A stretch of DNA of 46,155 bases, taken from positions 1 through 46,155 of the IMG/VR virus record IMGVR_UViG_3300043444_000434, one strand, 5' to 3'. Under the pieces are notes generated by a model. The model saw only the letters and a program-made list of their open reading frames with translations. It was not told where the DNA came from and searched no databases. The DNA comes from a virus. A program made the position numbers and the translations under genes. Every line of letters starts with the position of its first letter. The stretch's first letter is position 1. Shown here piece by piece: positions 10,623 through 21,500 of the stretch.

Positions 10623-13600
10623 ATGAACACATGTCCAAATCCAAATAGTCCTGAGTGGAAAGAACTAGTTGCTAAACTGGGAGAAGCTCAGGCTATGACA
10701 GCTTATACTTTAAATGGTAATAATACACCATCTGTTGAACAAGCAGAAGCTATTATAAACAAACTCAAGATTCAAGAAAAGGATGAACAAATTTCTAGAT
10801 CATCAGATGAGTTTAAATTGCAAAGAGCTGTTCAGCAAAGAACATATTTAGAGCAACAAAAGTTTGATGCCAACTATAAACAAAAAGAAACAATTGACAA
10901 GTTAATTGCAATGAATGATGCTTATCAACAGTTTCTTAAGAGTAACATTGAACTTGCAAAAAATGGTCAACCAACAATTAAAACAATCAGTGTATCAAAC
11001 TTTATTGGTTCTGCAGATTTTAATGTAGACCCACATGAATATGAGGCATTTAAATTGTTTGGTACATTTATGCACGAAGTATTGGAAATTGCTCAGCTTA
11101 AATCTCTTGAGCAAAATAAAGCAATTCACAATATTTTAGATGAGGATTTCTTTAAAGAAACCTATGATAATTATACTAAGAAAAATCCTTTCTTTATTGA
11201 AAACCTTGATGAAAAGGAAATGTTTGAAATGGCTAAGCAATTGGCAATGAATGTTTCAATTTTCAATGATAAAGGTTTTAAAATTTTACCTGAGATTACA
11301 GTAATGGGAACTACACGTAGTGGTTCTAAGGTACTTGGGCGTTTAGATTTACTTTTAATTGATAGTCAAGGTACTGTAAAAGTATTTGACTTTAAGACAA
11401 AGAAAGTGCAAAATCTTATGGAAACGCCTCCTGGTGGAAAACCTCAAGCAAATCCTGATTTAGCATTTTTAAATCTTGCACATAAATCATTTGCTGTATC
11501 AAATAAAGAAGGTACATCACCTGCATTTGGAAAACAAACAAGAACTGCATATGACACATGGACATTGCAATTGAAAGTTTATGAAAACATTTTGATGCAA
11601 TCAGATATCGCAGTAAAGGATAGTTCTATTGTAGCATTGATGTATCAGACTGATGACAACAAAAAGTATTTGGGTTCAGATATTCATGTGTTTGAAGGAG
11701 ATAACTATTACAGCTATGCTGCTGTTGTTTCATTACCAGGAGATGATGGAAGATGGAGAACTATTGATACAATGAATGCTGGTAAGTTGAAAGACTTACG
11801 AGATGTTGTTGATACAGAAATTCCAACATCAGAAGTAGAAGAAAAAGAAAAGACTGCTAAAAAAGCAAAGTCTTTAGAGTTTACTCCAAGAGAAGAAGAT
11901 GACAAAGCATTGAGAGAAACACTTAAAAATGCTATTGATAATGAACTTAGTGAAACTTACAAACGTATTCAAGAATTAAAGAATGCTGATCCTGAAAAAC
12001 AAAATCCTAGACTTCAAGAAATGCTTGAAGCCAGAACAAAAAGTTTACAGGACTTTAAAGCAATTACTTCTACTATACAAAATGCAACTTCTGAGAACTT
12101 AAATTATTCAAAAAATTTAGCACTTGCTATTGAAGCAACGGCTGCTGACTTTGAAAAATTAGCTAAACTTTCAGATGAGGCTATTGTAAATTTTAAATTG
12201 GATAGAAATTCATTGACTACAAAAGAAGGTCAACAAATTTCTGAAGCATACAAGAAATCAAAATCACTTACTGTAGTTCTTGATATTATCAAAGAGATTA
12301 CAGATGAAGCAAGATCAAATCCTGAAAATAATATTACTGTAGATAGTAATATCATGAAGGTCATTTCTGGAATTGAAGCTGATAAAGAAAGAATTCAATC
12401 AAACTTTGCAAAAGCTGCAATGTATAATTCTATCAAAGTACTTCAATCAATTGGTGACAAAACATTCCAGGACGTTAACGCTGATCTTAAAGAAGCTGCT
12501 GAAGCAAAACTTATTATTCTAAAAGAACAATATGAAAAGCTTAAAAACGGTAAAGCTTTAGGTATTGGGCAAACTATCAAATCTTCTTTGTTAAGCTTTA
12601 TGAGTAAAGACTACAAACAAAAATTGGCAGAGAGAATGGGTGAAGGTAGTGATGCTTTAATGTATGAATTAGAAAAGCTTGAAAAACAAATCATTACGCA
12701 ACAAGCTATTATTGATGGTGGACTTAGTAGTGATTATGATTCTTTAGAAAGATACATTAGTGGTGTAACGGATTCTACAAGTGATTTATACTTGGGTTCT
12801 CCAACAGCATTTAATAGTAATAGTTGGTTGCAAAATATGATGCTTGACAAGTTTATAGCATCTGCATCCAACAGTGGTATTGAAATTTCAGCATTTACAA
12901 TGATGTTGAAAAATGCAGAAGGTGTTGCTAGAATGAATGTTCAGAATGATTTAGCAGCTTTAAAGTTTGATCAAAAACGAGATAAGCTTTTACAAAGGAT
13001 GACAGTTGAGCAAATCAATGCTAAGTTGTCAGAACGTAGAACATCCACTATTATAGACAAGGAAGGCAATCCTGTTGAAAAAAGTGAATTGTTCATGCTA
13101 AAACCATTCAGTGAAGAATATGAAAATACATATAGAGCATTCAGTCAAAAGATTAAACAACTTAACAAAGAGATAGAATCTGCAAAAGAAGTTTATAACT
13201 CAAGCATTAAGACGCCTGAAGAAGCTCAGAACAAACAAGCATTGCTTGACAAAATTGCTGAAAAACAAACAGAGCATAATAACTATATTAAGTGGATGAT
13301 GGAAAACTGTCATCTTCCTTATAATAAGAAATTCTATGAACTTCAGTTAAATATTCCTTTAGAAATTAGAAACCAGATTCAAGAGAAGTATTTAGAAATT
13401 GAAGTTATTACACACCAAGTTGGTAAAGGTAATGAGGTTCTTCTTGAAGAACACGATTTTGATAGACTTGAAGAATTGGAAATTGAAATTCAAAAACTTA
13501 GATCTAGCATAAAGGAAACAAATCCTAAGTATGCTGAACTAATGGCTGAGTTTAATGATCTATTTGAGTTTGATGTTAATCAAGCATACTTTGATAGAAT

Positions 13601-16523
13601 GGAATTCAATGCTAGAACAAAGTATGAAACAGAGTTTCCAGAAGAATGGGAGAAATGGAAAAAAAGAAATACTGTTACTAGACCTACTAGTGAGTGGTAT
13701 GAAGAACTAACAGCTTTATATGAGGCACGTGCTGATTTGTTTGGCTCTGATCCTGAAATTAGTGATCTTATGCAACAAAGAAGAAATATTCTTTCTCCAT
13801 ACAAAATTGGTGGTAGAATTAAACCACAATACTTAAGTCAAATTGAAATTGATCAAATCAGTGAAATTGATGCTAGAATTGAAGACATCATTGAAGCTAA
13901 AAGTAAATCTGGTGGTACATTAACTGCTGATGAAAAAAGAGCATCAAGAGAGATTAGTGATGCAATCAAACGTATTGCTTCATTACAACTTAGTGAATCT
14001 TACAATGATGCTTTTGAAGTAAAAGTTAAATCTTTATTTGAGCACAAGAACTCAATTATTAGTGCTGAGACTAAACTTGCAGAAGCAAGAACTAAAGGTG
14101 ATAAAAAAGCTATTGACGAAGCAGAGGAAGAATTGATCTTTGAGGAAACTCAATTTGGTATTCAAGAGGCTGCTTTTGAGAAATGGTATAATATGCACCA
14201 TGAAAACAAGTATCAAAGTATTTTAACAGGTTATGACATTAGAAACAATAGAGTTCCTAAAAGTTACAACTATGAGAAGATGCCTGCACCTGCTGTTAAA
14301 GAACAGTACATGGAAACAGTACCTCATCCAAAATATAAAATCAAACGATTAAAAGAGTCTTCTAAAAACCCAGACTTTTTGAAATCTCCAGATGGTATTC
14401 CAATGCCAAAAGCAATTACAAAGAATGCAGATGGTAATTATGTTATTGATCCAGCTTATCAGAACTCTTCAAACATTAATAGCAAATATGCAGACTTAAT
14501 GAATGACCAAGAATTGTTTTCATTCTATAATGACACAATGAAAATGTTCTTTAATTTACAATCAAAAGTAGAGGGACGTAAGATTGGATACATGGTCCCT
14601 GGTTATGCAGCATCTACAATTGAGAACTTAAAAGGTAAAGGTTTAAGTCAAGCTGTCAAGGATGAGTTTGAAAAATTTGTAGATAAAAATGTAAGACAGG
14701 TAGGTAGTATTGACAAAATAGAAAACACTTTTGGTGAACAAGGTGCTAGATTAAGACACAGATTTACAGAGCAGTTGCCTGAAAACATGCAAACTCAAGA
14801 TGCTATTGGTGCAGTAATTAAATATGCCACTGAAGCTCATTATAATATTGCAATGCAAGAGGTTGCTCCTCAAGCAGATATGTATATTGAACACCTTGAA
14901 TACATGGCTGAACAACTTCAAAAGAAAGTTCAACAAGGTAAACCTTTGACTGTAAAAGATGAAGCTACTGGAAAAGATGTTAAAATTGACATCTCTAAAA
15001 GATTAGCTCAATTAAATAATGTAATTGAGATATTACAGTTTGAACGTAAAAAGTTTTTATTTGGACAAACTGAAACTAATGAACAAGTAAGTAAAGCTCT
15101 TATTAAGAGAATGAATGCAATTTTTGCATATACAAGTTTAATTAGAATTGGTTTTGATACTGTAAACCAGACTAAAAATTATATTTCTGGTAACGTTCAA
15201 GCATTCATTGCTGCTGGAGGATTGGATAGTGATAAATACACTAGAGAAGATTTCATGTGGGCAAAAGCTAAGGTGTATGGTTATAATGGATTCTTGCATC
15301 AATATTTTGCAGACTGGGGTCGCGTGAGTGACGTTGGTCAAGATACAATGCTTTACCGTTTCTTTAACCCTGCACAAAAAGACTTTATCAAATATGTTTC
15401 TGAAATTTCAGGAAACAAAGGTCGTAGACTTGCAGGCAAAGCTACAAATTTCCAGGAACTTGGATTCATGATGCAAGACAAAGGTGATACTGAAATTGCA
15501 GTTACTGTAATGTATGCTGTAATGAATCACCATAAGTTTAGAGTTATTGAAAAACATGATGCTGAAGGTAATCCAATTTATCAGAAAGATGAACAAGGTA
15601 ATGATGTATATGTACCTGTACATGAGATCTATATCAAAGATAAAGATGGAATGCTTACAAGAAGAAAAGACGTAGAGTACACTCAACAAGATGAAAACAG
15701 AATTAGAAACATTATCTATTCTGAAATGAGAAGAGCTCAAGGTAACTACGCAAAAGCAGATCAAACTAAGTTTGAAGAAAACATTATTGGTAAAATGGTA
15801 TTCTTTTTTAGAAAATATCTTGTGCCTCAATTACTTAACAGATTTGGTTACTTACGTCCAAACTGGGAAGGATCTGAAGCAGCCATGGGATACTGGAGAG
15901 CATTATGGTTAGCTAAAAATGCATATGGTGCTAAAGAGATAGGAAAACACTTATTACTTGGAAGCAAGCGTATGAGTAAAAATACTGACAACAAAATGGG
16001 TCAATTCTTAACTAGAAAGGTTGGCCAAGCAAGAAGAGACATGATTGCAATGTTGATTTTAGCAGTTCTTGGAAGAATGGCTCTTATGTATGTACGTAAA
16101 AAAGATGATGATGATGAAGAGTTAGGCATGCTTGAAGGAAACGCAATTAGAGTTCTTTGGGGTGTGAAAGGTGAAACATTATCAATGTGGCCTGTAGGAG
16201 CTGGTGGAGATGAGTATATTAAAAATTTTACTACTGCCACAACGTATCTAAGAGAGTTACAAACGGCTAAGAAGTTTGCATCACATGCTTGGAACTATGG
16301 TCTTGCAATGACTTTAAATGGTGGAGAAGAACCTGATCCTGCTTATGACAGCGAATTCTACCAAGAAATCTGGAAAGATGCCTTTTATTCACGCAAGTAT
16401 GGAGCATATGAAAAAGGTGACGCTAAGATTGGTAAAGATCTTATGGACCTAACAGGTTTGAAAAACTTCAGAAATACCATAAATCCTAACTACATCATTG
16501 ATCAGATGAAAGGTAAACAATAA
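10623..16523 (+). CDS. Giant putative cargo/ejection protein with N-terminal RecB-type nuclease domain
   Basis: A 1,966-residue protein starting one base after the RNA polymerase-like gene stops, so the two are probably co-transcribed and co-packaged. The N-terminal 300 residues carry a PD-(D/E)XK pattern: an H-E pair (MHEVLEIAQ), then G239-R-L-D242, then D256-F-K258-T-K. This is typical of RecB/Cas4-like nucleases. The middle is long, charged and helical, with heptad-like stretches suggesting coiled coils. Near the C-terminus are an aromatic amphipathic segment from about residue 1725 (MVFFFRKYLVPQLL) and a hydrophobic helix at about 1807-1825 followed by KKDDDDEE, which could contact or cross a membrane. 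In crAss-like virions very large proteins fill the tail or capsid as cargo. The nuclease could act on host DNA or process phage DNA after entry. The domain call is fairly secure, the virion role is inferred, and most of the protein is unrecognised. Confidence 0.7.
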   Translation: MNTCPNPNSPEWKELVAKLGEAQAMTAYTLNGNNTPSVEQAEAIINKLKIQEKDEQISRSSDEFKLQRAVQQRTYLEQQKFDANYKQKETIDKLIAMNDAYQQFLKSNIELAKNGQPTIKTISVSNFIGSADFNVDPHEYEAFKLFGTFMHEVLEIAQLKSLEQNKAIHNILDEDFFKETYDNYTKKNPFFIENLDEKEMFEMAKQLAMNVSIFNDKGFKILPEITVMGTTRSGSKVLGRLDLLLIDSQGTVKVFDFKTKKVQNLMETPPGGKPQANPDLAFLNLAHKSFAVSNKEGTSPAFGKQTRTAYDTWTLQLKVYENILMQSDIAVKDSSIVALMYQTDDNKKYLGSDIHVFEGDNYYSYAAVVSLPGDDGRWRTIDTMNAGKLKDLRDVVDTEIPTSEVEEKEKTAKKAKSLEFTPREEDDKALRETLKNAIDNELSETYKRIQELKNADPEKQNPRLQEMLEARTKSLQDFKAITSTIQNATSENLNYSKNLALAIEATAADFEKLAKLSDEAIVNFKLDRNSLTTKEGQQISEAYKKSKSLTVVLDIIKEITDEARSNPENNITVDSNIMKVISGIEADKERIQSNFAKAAMYNSIKVLQSIGDKTFQDVNADLKEAAEAKLIILKEQYEKLKNGKALGIGQTIKSSLLSFMSKDYKQKLAERMGEGSDALMYELEKLEKQIITQQAIIDGGLSSDYDSLERYISGVTDSTSDLYLGSPTAFNSNSWLQNMMLDKFIASASNSGIEISAFTMMLKNAEGVARMNVQNDLAALKFDQKRDKLLQRMTVEQINAKLSERRTSTIIDKEGNPVEKSELFMLKPFSEEYENTYRAFSQKIKQLNKEIESAKEVYNSSIKTPEEAQNKQALLDKIAEKQTEHNNYIKWMMENCHLPYNKKFYELQLNIPLEIRNQIQEKYLEIEVITHQVGKGNEVLLEEHDFDRLEELEIEIQKLRSSIKETNPKYAELMAEFNDLFEFDVNQAYFDRMEFNARTKYETEFPEEWEKWKKRNTVTRPTSEWYEELTALYEARADLFGSDPEISDLMQQRRNILSPYKIGGRIKPQYLSQIEIDQISEIDARIEDIIEAKSKSGGTLTADEKRASREISDAIKRIASLQLSESYNDAFEVKVKSLFEHKNSIISAETKLAEARTKGDKKAIDEAEEELIFEETQFGIQEAAFEKWYNMHHENKYQSILTGYDIRNNRVPKSYNYEKMPAPAVKEQYMETVPHPKYKIKRLKESSKNPDFLKSPDGIPMPKAITKNADGNYVIDPAYQNSSNINSKYADLMNDQELFSFYNDTMKMFFNLQSKVEGRKIGYMVPGYAASTIENLKGKGLSQAVKDEFEKFVDKNVRQVGSIDKIENTFGEQGARLRHRFTEQLPENMQTQDAIGAVIKYATEAHYNIAMQEVAPQADMYIEHLEYMAEQLQKKVQQGKPLTVKDEATGKDVKIDISKRLAQLNNVIEILQFERKKFLFGQTETNEQVSKALIKRMNAIFAYTSLIRIGFDTVNQTKNYISGNVQAFIAAGGLDSDKYTREDFMWAKAKVYGYNGFLHQYFADWGRVSDVGQDTMLYRFFNPAQKDFIKYVSEISGNKGRRLAGKATNFQELGFMMQDKGDTEIAVTVMYAVMNHHKFRVIEKHDAEGNPIYQKDEQGNDVYVPVHEIYIKDKDGMLTRRKDVEYTQQDENRIRNIIYSEMRRAQGNYAKADQTKFEENIIGKMVFFFRKYLVPQLLNRFGYLRPNWEGSEAAMGYWRALWLAKNAYGAKEIGKHLLLGSKRMSKNTDNKMGQFLTRKVGQARRDMIAMLILAVLGRMALMYVRKKDDDDEELGMLEGNAIRVLWGVKGETLSMWPVGAGGDEYIKNFTTATTYLRELQTAKKFASHAWNYGLAMTLNGGEEPDPAYDSEFYQEIWKDAFYSRKYGAYEKGDAKIGKDLMDLTGLKNFRNTINPNYIIDQMKGKQ

Positions 16524-16527
16524 AAAT

Positions 16528-16555
16528 AAGGGCTGGTTAATGTACTGGCCCTTTT
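16528..16555 (+). terminator. Rho-independent terminator after the giant-protein genes
   Basis: A 10-bp stem (16528-16537 with 16544-16553, two G-T wobbles) closes a 6-base loop and ends in TTTT. It lies five bases after the stop of the 1,966-residue gene and separates the cargo genes from the fibre cluster. Confidence 0.8.
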
Positions 16556-16683
16556 AAATTCTGGAACAATTTTATAGAAATCTCTAGAATATTTGTTATA
16601 TTATAATAGAGGACCCACTTCCAATTTGTAGGGTCAAATCTGTACAAGATTGAACATTATTAACATATTTTAAATAAAACATT
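16556..16683 (+). promoter_or_regulatory. Leader region of the tail-fibre cluster
   Basis: This 128-base AT-rich gap lies between the terminator and the first fibre gene. No Bacteroidota consensus promoter is visible. It holds a TATTTG/TTATATTATAATAG tract at 16590-16609, then a small hairpin (GACCC 16612-16616 with GGGTC 16631-16635). A promoter is expected here because a terminator precedes it. Lack of a host-type box would fit a phage-specific late promoter, but that is a guess. Confidence 0.3.
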
Positions 16684-17868
16684 ATGGCATCAAAATTTTT
16701 AGTGCCTTTACAGCTCCCTGAATTATCTACTGGAACATTTAGTAACCCAGCAGCAGGTTTTGTTAAGGTCTACGTTAAAAACGGCTGGCTTGCTAAGCTA
16801 GACGCTTCAGGTACTATTTCTGATCTTGTATTAGATAGGACCTTATCAACTTTTTCTGTGGCTGCAACAGCGGCTGCTGTAACTAGTGCTGACTCAGTAA
16901 TTATTGCTTTTAACAAGATTCAGAAGAGTTTAAACTCTATCAATCTTACAGGTGCAGTAACTGGTAGTGCTTCTTATGTATCAGGTGCTCTGACAATTTC
17001 AACTACGGTCAGTGCTAATAGTGTTACATTAGGTACTCATACTGTAGGAGATTATGTTGCAGCTGTTGAAGCTGAAGCAAATGCTGGTATTGAAGTTTCA
17101 AATTCTGGTGGAGAAGGTTCAGCTCCAAGAGTTGCTTTAAAAAACTATCAAAATCTTAGTGATAATACTATTCCAATTTGGGATGGTGGACAAGGACAAT
17201 TGTCTGACTCACCAATCCAATTTAACGGTACAGATATTATCATTAATGCAAACTTTGTAGTAAACGGAACTACCACAACTGTAAACACAGAAACTGTTCT
17301 TCTTGCTGATAACATTATCACACTTAACAGTAACTATACTGGATCTAATCCAACTGAAAATGCAGGTATTGAAGTAGAAAGAGGAACATTGGCTAATGTA
17401 TCTTTACGTTGGAATGAAACTACTGATAGATGGGAATTGACTAGAAATGGTACAACATTCTATAATATTACAACTTCTGAAGATTCTCCAAATGTTGTAG
17501 CTGGTGACGGGATTGATGTTTCAATTGTAGGTAATCAAGTAACTGTATCACACGAAGATACATCTACTGCAATTTCAACTAATAATGGTGGAACAGAATA
17601 TGTTCAAAATGTTACGGTTGATGGTTTTGGTCACGTTACTGCATTGTCTTCAGCAGCACTTAAATTTGTTGCTCCTGTTGGAGATGGAATTAACACTGTA
17701 TTCCAAGTAAATCATGGTAAAGGTGAGTTTGTAATTGCACAAGTTTTTGAAACAAATAATCCTGGTGCTCAAGTTGATTGCGATATCTTAAATCTTGATG
17801 CAAACTCAATTGAATTGATATTTGCTATCAGACCTCAACCAGGTGAATACACAGTGGTTATTATCTAA
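16684..17868 (+). CDS. Tail fibre / adhesin subunit
   Basis: A 394-residue Ser/Thr/Asn/Gly-rich protein of beta-structured fibre character. Around residues 190-260 it has the block NGTTTTVNTETV ... GIEVERG (about residue 227) ... LRWNETTDRWEL, which recurs in tail-fibre proteins of T4-like and other phages. The C-terminal 65 residues (VFQVNHGKGEFV ... PGEYTVVII) look like a compact beta-sandwich that could cap the fibre or bind a receptor. It is the first of five adjacent fibre-type genes, with 48 bases before the next. It has no transmembrane helix or signal peptide, as expected for a virion protein. The fibre role is supported by composition and the recurring block; which part of the tail it builds cannot be told. 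Confidence 0.7.
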   Translation: MASKFLVPLQLPELSTGTFSNPAAGFVKVYVKNGWLAKLDASGTISDLVLDRTLSTFSVAATAAAVTSADSVIIAFNKIQKSLNSINLTGAVTGSASYVSGALTISTTVSANSVTLGTHTVGDYVAAVEAEANAGIEVSNSGGEGSAPRVALKNYQNLSDNTIPIWDGGQGQLSDSPIQFNGTDIIINANFVVNGTTTTVNTETVLLADNIITLNSNYTGSNPTENAGIEVERGTLANVSLRWNETTDRWELTRNGTTFYNITTSEDSPNVVAGDGIDVSIVGNQVTVSHEDTSTAISTNNGGTEYVQNVTVDGFGHVTALSSAALKFVAPVGDGINTVFQVNHGKGEFVIAQVFETNNPGAQVDCDILNLDANSIELIFAIRPQPGEYTVVII

Positions 17869-17916
17869 GGATATTTTTTAAACCAAAAATGTCTTATGAC
17901 ATAAACTTATCAATAC

Positions 17917-18486
17917 ATGAGTCGTAGAGTAGAAACAGATTTGTTAATAAGAGGAATGCTGTCAGTACACAACCTCCCTCAGTTGGGGGTTGTGGCTGAC
18001 AAATTTTTAGTTTATGACGGATCATCAAAAGAAGTAAAATTTAGAAGTGCTCTTCAGATGTTATCTGATTTAGGAGCAGCGTCATCTAGTATTGGTATTG
18101 ATGATGTTTTAGCAAATGATAATGTAACCAGTCTCACCCTAACACTAGGAGGTCTTTCAGTTAATGGTGCTGTAGCCTTTCCAAGTCTTAGTTCTGGTAT
18201 ATTAAAAGTTGACGCAAATGGTAATGTCTATTCTGATGCATCATCAATTGTTGATGTAACAGATTATGACTATGATATTGTAGGTACAAGAAATAGTATT
18301 AACACTGTATTTTTACTTAGATATCCATTTGTTCAGGATACAACAAGAGTTTATATAAATGGTATTAGACAAACACTAGGTGCTGGATATGATTATGATG
18401 AAATAGCTCCAAATAGAATTCAATTTCAAACACCTCCTGATGCTAATGATTTATTGACTGTTGATTACAAAATCACCATTCCATAA
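17917..18486 (+). CDS. Small tail-fibre or fibre-associated protein
   Basis: A 189-residue protein with an N-terminal segment (FLVYDGSSKEVKFRSA) typical of phage fibre proteins, a Thr/Ser/Gly-rich middle, and a C-terminal domain of about 70 residues (DYDIVGTRNSINTVF ... YINGIRQTLGAGYDY ... LTVDYKITIP). That last part has the alternating pattern of a beta-sandwich found at fibre tips. The arrangement mirrors the preceding protein on a smaller scale, which suggests an accessory fibre subunit or connector. The start is the only ATG giving the full conserved N-terminus. Structural role likely; exact function unknown. Confidence 0.6.
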   Translation: MSRRVETDLLIRGMLSVHNLPQLGVVADKFLVYDGSSKEVKFRSALQMLSDLGAASSSIGIDDVLANDNVTSLTLTLGGLSVNGAVAFPSLSSGILKVDANGNVYSDASSIVDVTDYDYDIVGTRNSINTVFLLRYPFVQDTTRVYINGIRQTLGAGYDYDEIAPNRIQFQTPPDANDLLTVDYKITIP

Positions 18487-18508
18487 CAAAAAAATAATTA
18501 GATAAGAT

Positions 18509-21500
18509 ATGTCAATAACTCTAGTTAGAAAAGCTCAGATTAGACCTCTGAACATTTCAAGAAGTGATATAAATACTACAACAACTGGTTCAGCATTAAT
18601 TACAAAAATTATTGTTGGAACAGGTCTTACGTTGTCTTCTACTGGAGTGGATGCAGGAACTGGTGATGCTACAATTGGATTAAGTATTGCTTCTGCATCA
18701 ACAATTGGTGGTGTTAAAATTGGTTCTGGTTTAACAGTTGCTGTTGATGGTACAATTAGTGTAAATTCTATTTCTGTAACATGGGGTTCTATAACAGGAT
18801 CTTTATCAAGTCAAACAGATTTACAAACTGCGTTAAACGCAAAATACAATAATCCTACAGGAACAACTTCGCAATACATTGATGGTACTGGTGCATTGCA
18901 AACATTTCCATCAGCGTTAGCTACTGGTTATGTTAGACATGAAGTAAAAGCGCAAGTTGCAATAAATAAAGGACAAGCTGTATATGTTGTAACAGCTGAT
19001 GGTACAAATATGATTGTTGGTTTAGCATCTAATGATGCTGAAACTACTTCTAGTAAAACGATGGGTTTACTTGCAGCAACAGTTGCCATTAATGGAAAAG
19101 CAGATGTTGTTACAGAAGGTCTTTTAGCAGGATTAAATACTTCAACTGCAACAATTGGTGATCCTGTGTGGTTAGGAACTAATGGTAATTTGTTATATGG
19201 TTTAGCAAATAAACCTTATGCTCCTGCCCATTTGGTATTTTTAGGAATAGTAACAAGAGTTAATAACAGTAATGGTGAAATATTTGTCAAAGTTCAAAAT
19301 GGTTTTGAATTAGATGAATTACATGATGTTCGTATTTCTGGTGCAACAACTGGTCAGTTATTAAGAAAAGATTCTGATGGACTTTGGAAAAACTGGACTG
19401 CAAACTATATTACAGCAGCTGCTCTTGTTGGATATGCAACTGAAGCGTATGTAAACAGTGCTATCACAACACTGGTAAACTCAGCTCCAGCAACATTAGA
19501 TACATTAAATGAATTAGCTGCAGCATTAGGAAATGATGCAAACTTTTCTACTACAATAAGTACAGCTTTAGGAAATAGACTTCGTGTTGATATTGGAACA
19601 CAAGGTTTAACAAGTACTCAACAAGGTTATGGTAGAACAAATTTAGGACTTGGTTCTTTGGCCGTCCTTAGTTCTATTGGTAATTCTTATATTACAGATT
19701 TAGCATGGACCAAATTAACAGGAGTTCCAACAACTATTGCTGGTTATGGAATCACTGACAGTTTAATATACGCAACAAGTACATATTCAAATCCATCATG
19801 GATTAGTTCATTGGCTTGGTCAAAAATTACTGGTGCTCCTGCATTTATTACATCTTACACTGAAACAGATACATTAGCAACTGTTACAGCCAGAGGTGCT
19901 GCAACTTCAACAGGTGTGGCATTTAATGGAGGTGCTACCGCTTCAAATTTACGTTTGAATGGTGCACCAATTTCATCAGAAGCTAGTTTATCATTAGGTG
20001 CTCATAATACAGATGAAGGTGGTCAGTTAGTTTTAAACAAAGCAACTTCATATAATTTTGCAGGTCATATTGATGTATGGCGTGATATATTAAGATTCCT
20101 TTATGGGACAGATACTGCAACTGCTGGAGTTGCAATGTCAATAAACTTATCTACCAAGCAATTTGTATTACCTGCTTATACAGCATCCAACTCATTCACA
20201 GGTACTGCAGTTGGTCACTTAGCATTTGATGCTTCAGGTAATATTATTACAGTCGCTGTACCAAGTGGTGCAGTTTCATCTGTAAATGCAGGTACTGGTG
20301 TTTCTGTAAATGCTACAACAGGAGCTGTAACAGTTTCAATTGGTCAGTCAGTTGCTACATCAGCAACTCCATCTTTTGACAAAGTATTTTTAACAAACAA
20401 TGGTAATGGTACAAACTTAAAAGTTGGTGATGATGTTTGGATTGGTGATGTCAACCAAAGTAATACTTTAGGTGTTGTTGGTCAACAAGATAGTACTTCT
20501 GGTTATATTTCATTTGGTTCTGATTGGACTACAAAATTAGGTAGAACGGGTACTGGTGATTTAACTTGGGGAGGAAATAGAATATGGACTGCTGCTAATT
20601 TAACAAACTTAAATCAATTAACAAATGGTCCTGGATACATTACAGGAATTACTTCTGCTAATGTTGTAGCAGCACTTGGTTATACACCATATAATGCTAC
20701 AAATCCAAATGGATATATAACCTCATCTTCATTAAGTTCTTATTTGCCACTTGCTGGCGGAACAATGACAGGTAACATTAACTGGGGACAAACTGATCGT
20801 GGTTTGACTTGGGGAATGAATACTGATGGAGCTTATATTAAATTTTACAATACAGGTGATGGTGATACTGATTCTAGATTAGAATATGCTACTTCTGACA
20901 ATGGTGATGAATATCATCGTTGGGTCATTGGTGGTGTTGAAAGAATGAATCTAAAAACAGAAGGTCTTAGTGTAAATGGAATTATTTACTCAACAAGTTA
21001 TGGAGATTCTACACAGTGGAATACTGCATATAGTTGGGGAAACCATGCTGGATTATACGCATCAATTACTCACACACATACATTTGCATCATTAACTTCT
21101 AAGCCAACTACTTTAGCTGGTTACGGAATTACAGATGCTGCTACATCTGCACAAGGTACAAAAGCTGATACAGCATATTCTTGGGGAAATCATGCTTCTG
21201 CAGGTTATTTGACTTCTGTAACAAATATTTCAGGTTACTCTGGAACATTACAAAGAGAAGATAACAGAACTATTTCACCAAGTGAATTGGCAGCAGGTCA
21301 ATTGAAGTTTGGATTTACTTCATGGACTAATGACAACAATTCACCATATGCAGATTTCATACACATGCGTTCATATACTGACGCAAGTGGTGGTTCTGAT
21401 AATCTTGTCATGTTCAAGAAGAGTGGTATTGGAATGAGAATCTGGCAACAGACTTGGGGATCAGCAACTGCTTACTCATCTTATGTTGATGTTTGGACAA

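Noticed and set aside
15408-15830. 140-codon minus-strand frame opposite the nuclease-bearing giant gene
   Set aside because: Antisense to a long coding frame with clear motifs; the translation is Phe/Ile/Ser-rich and has the look of reverse-complemented AT-rich coding sequence.
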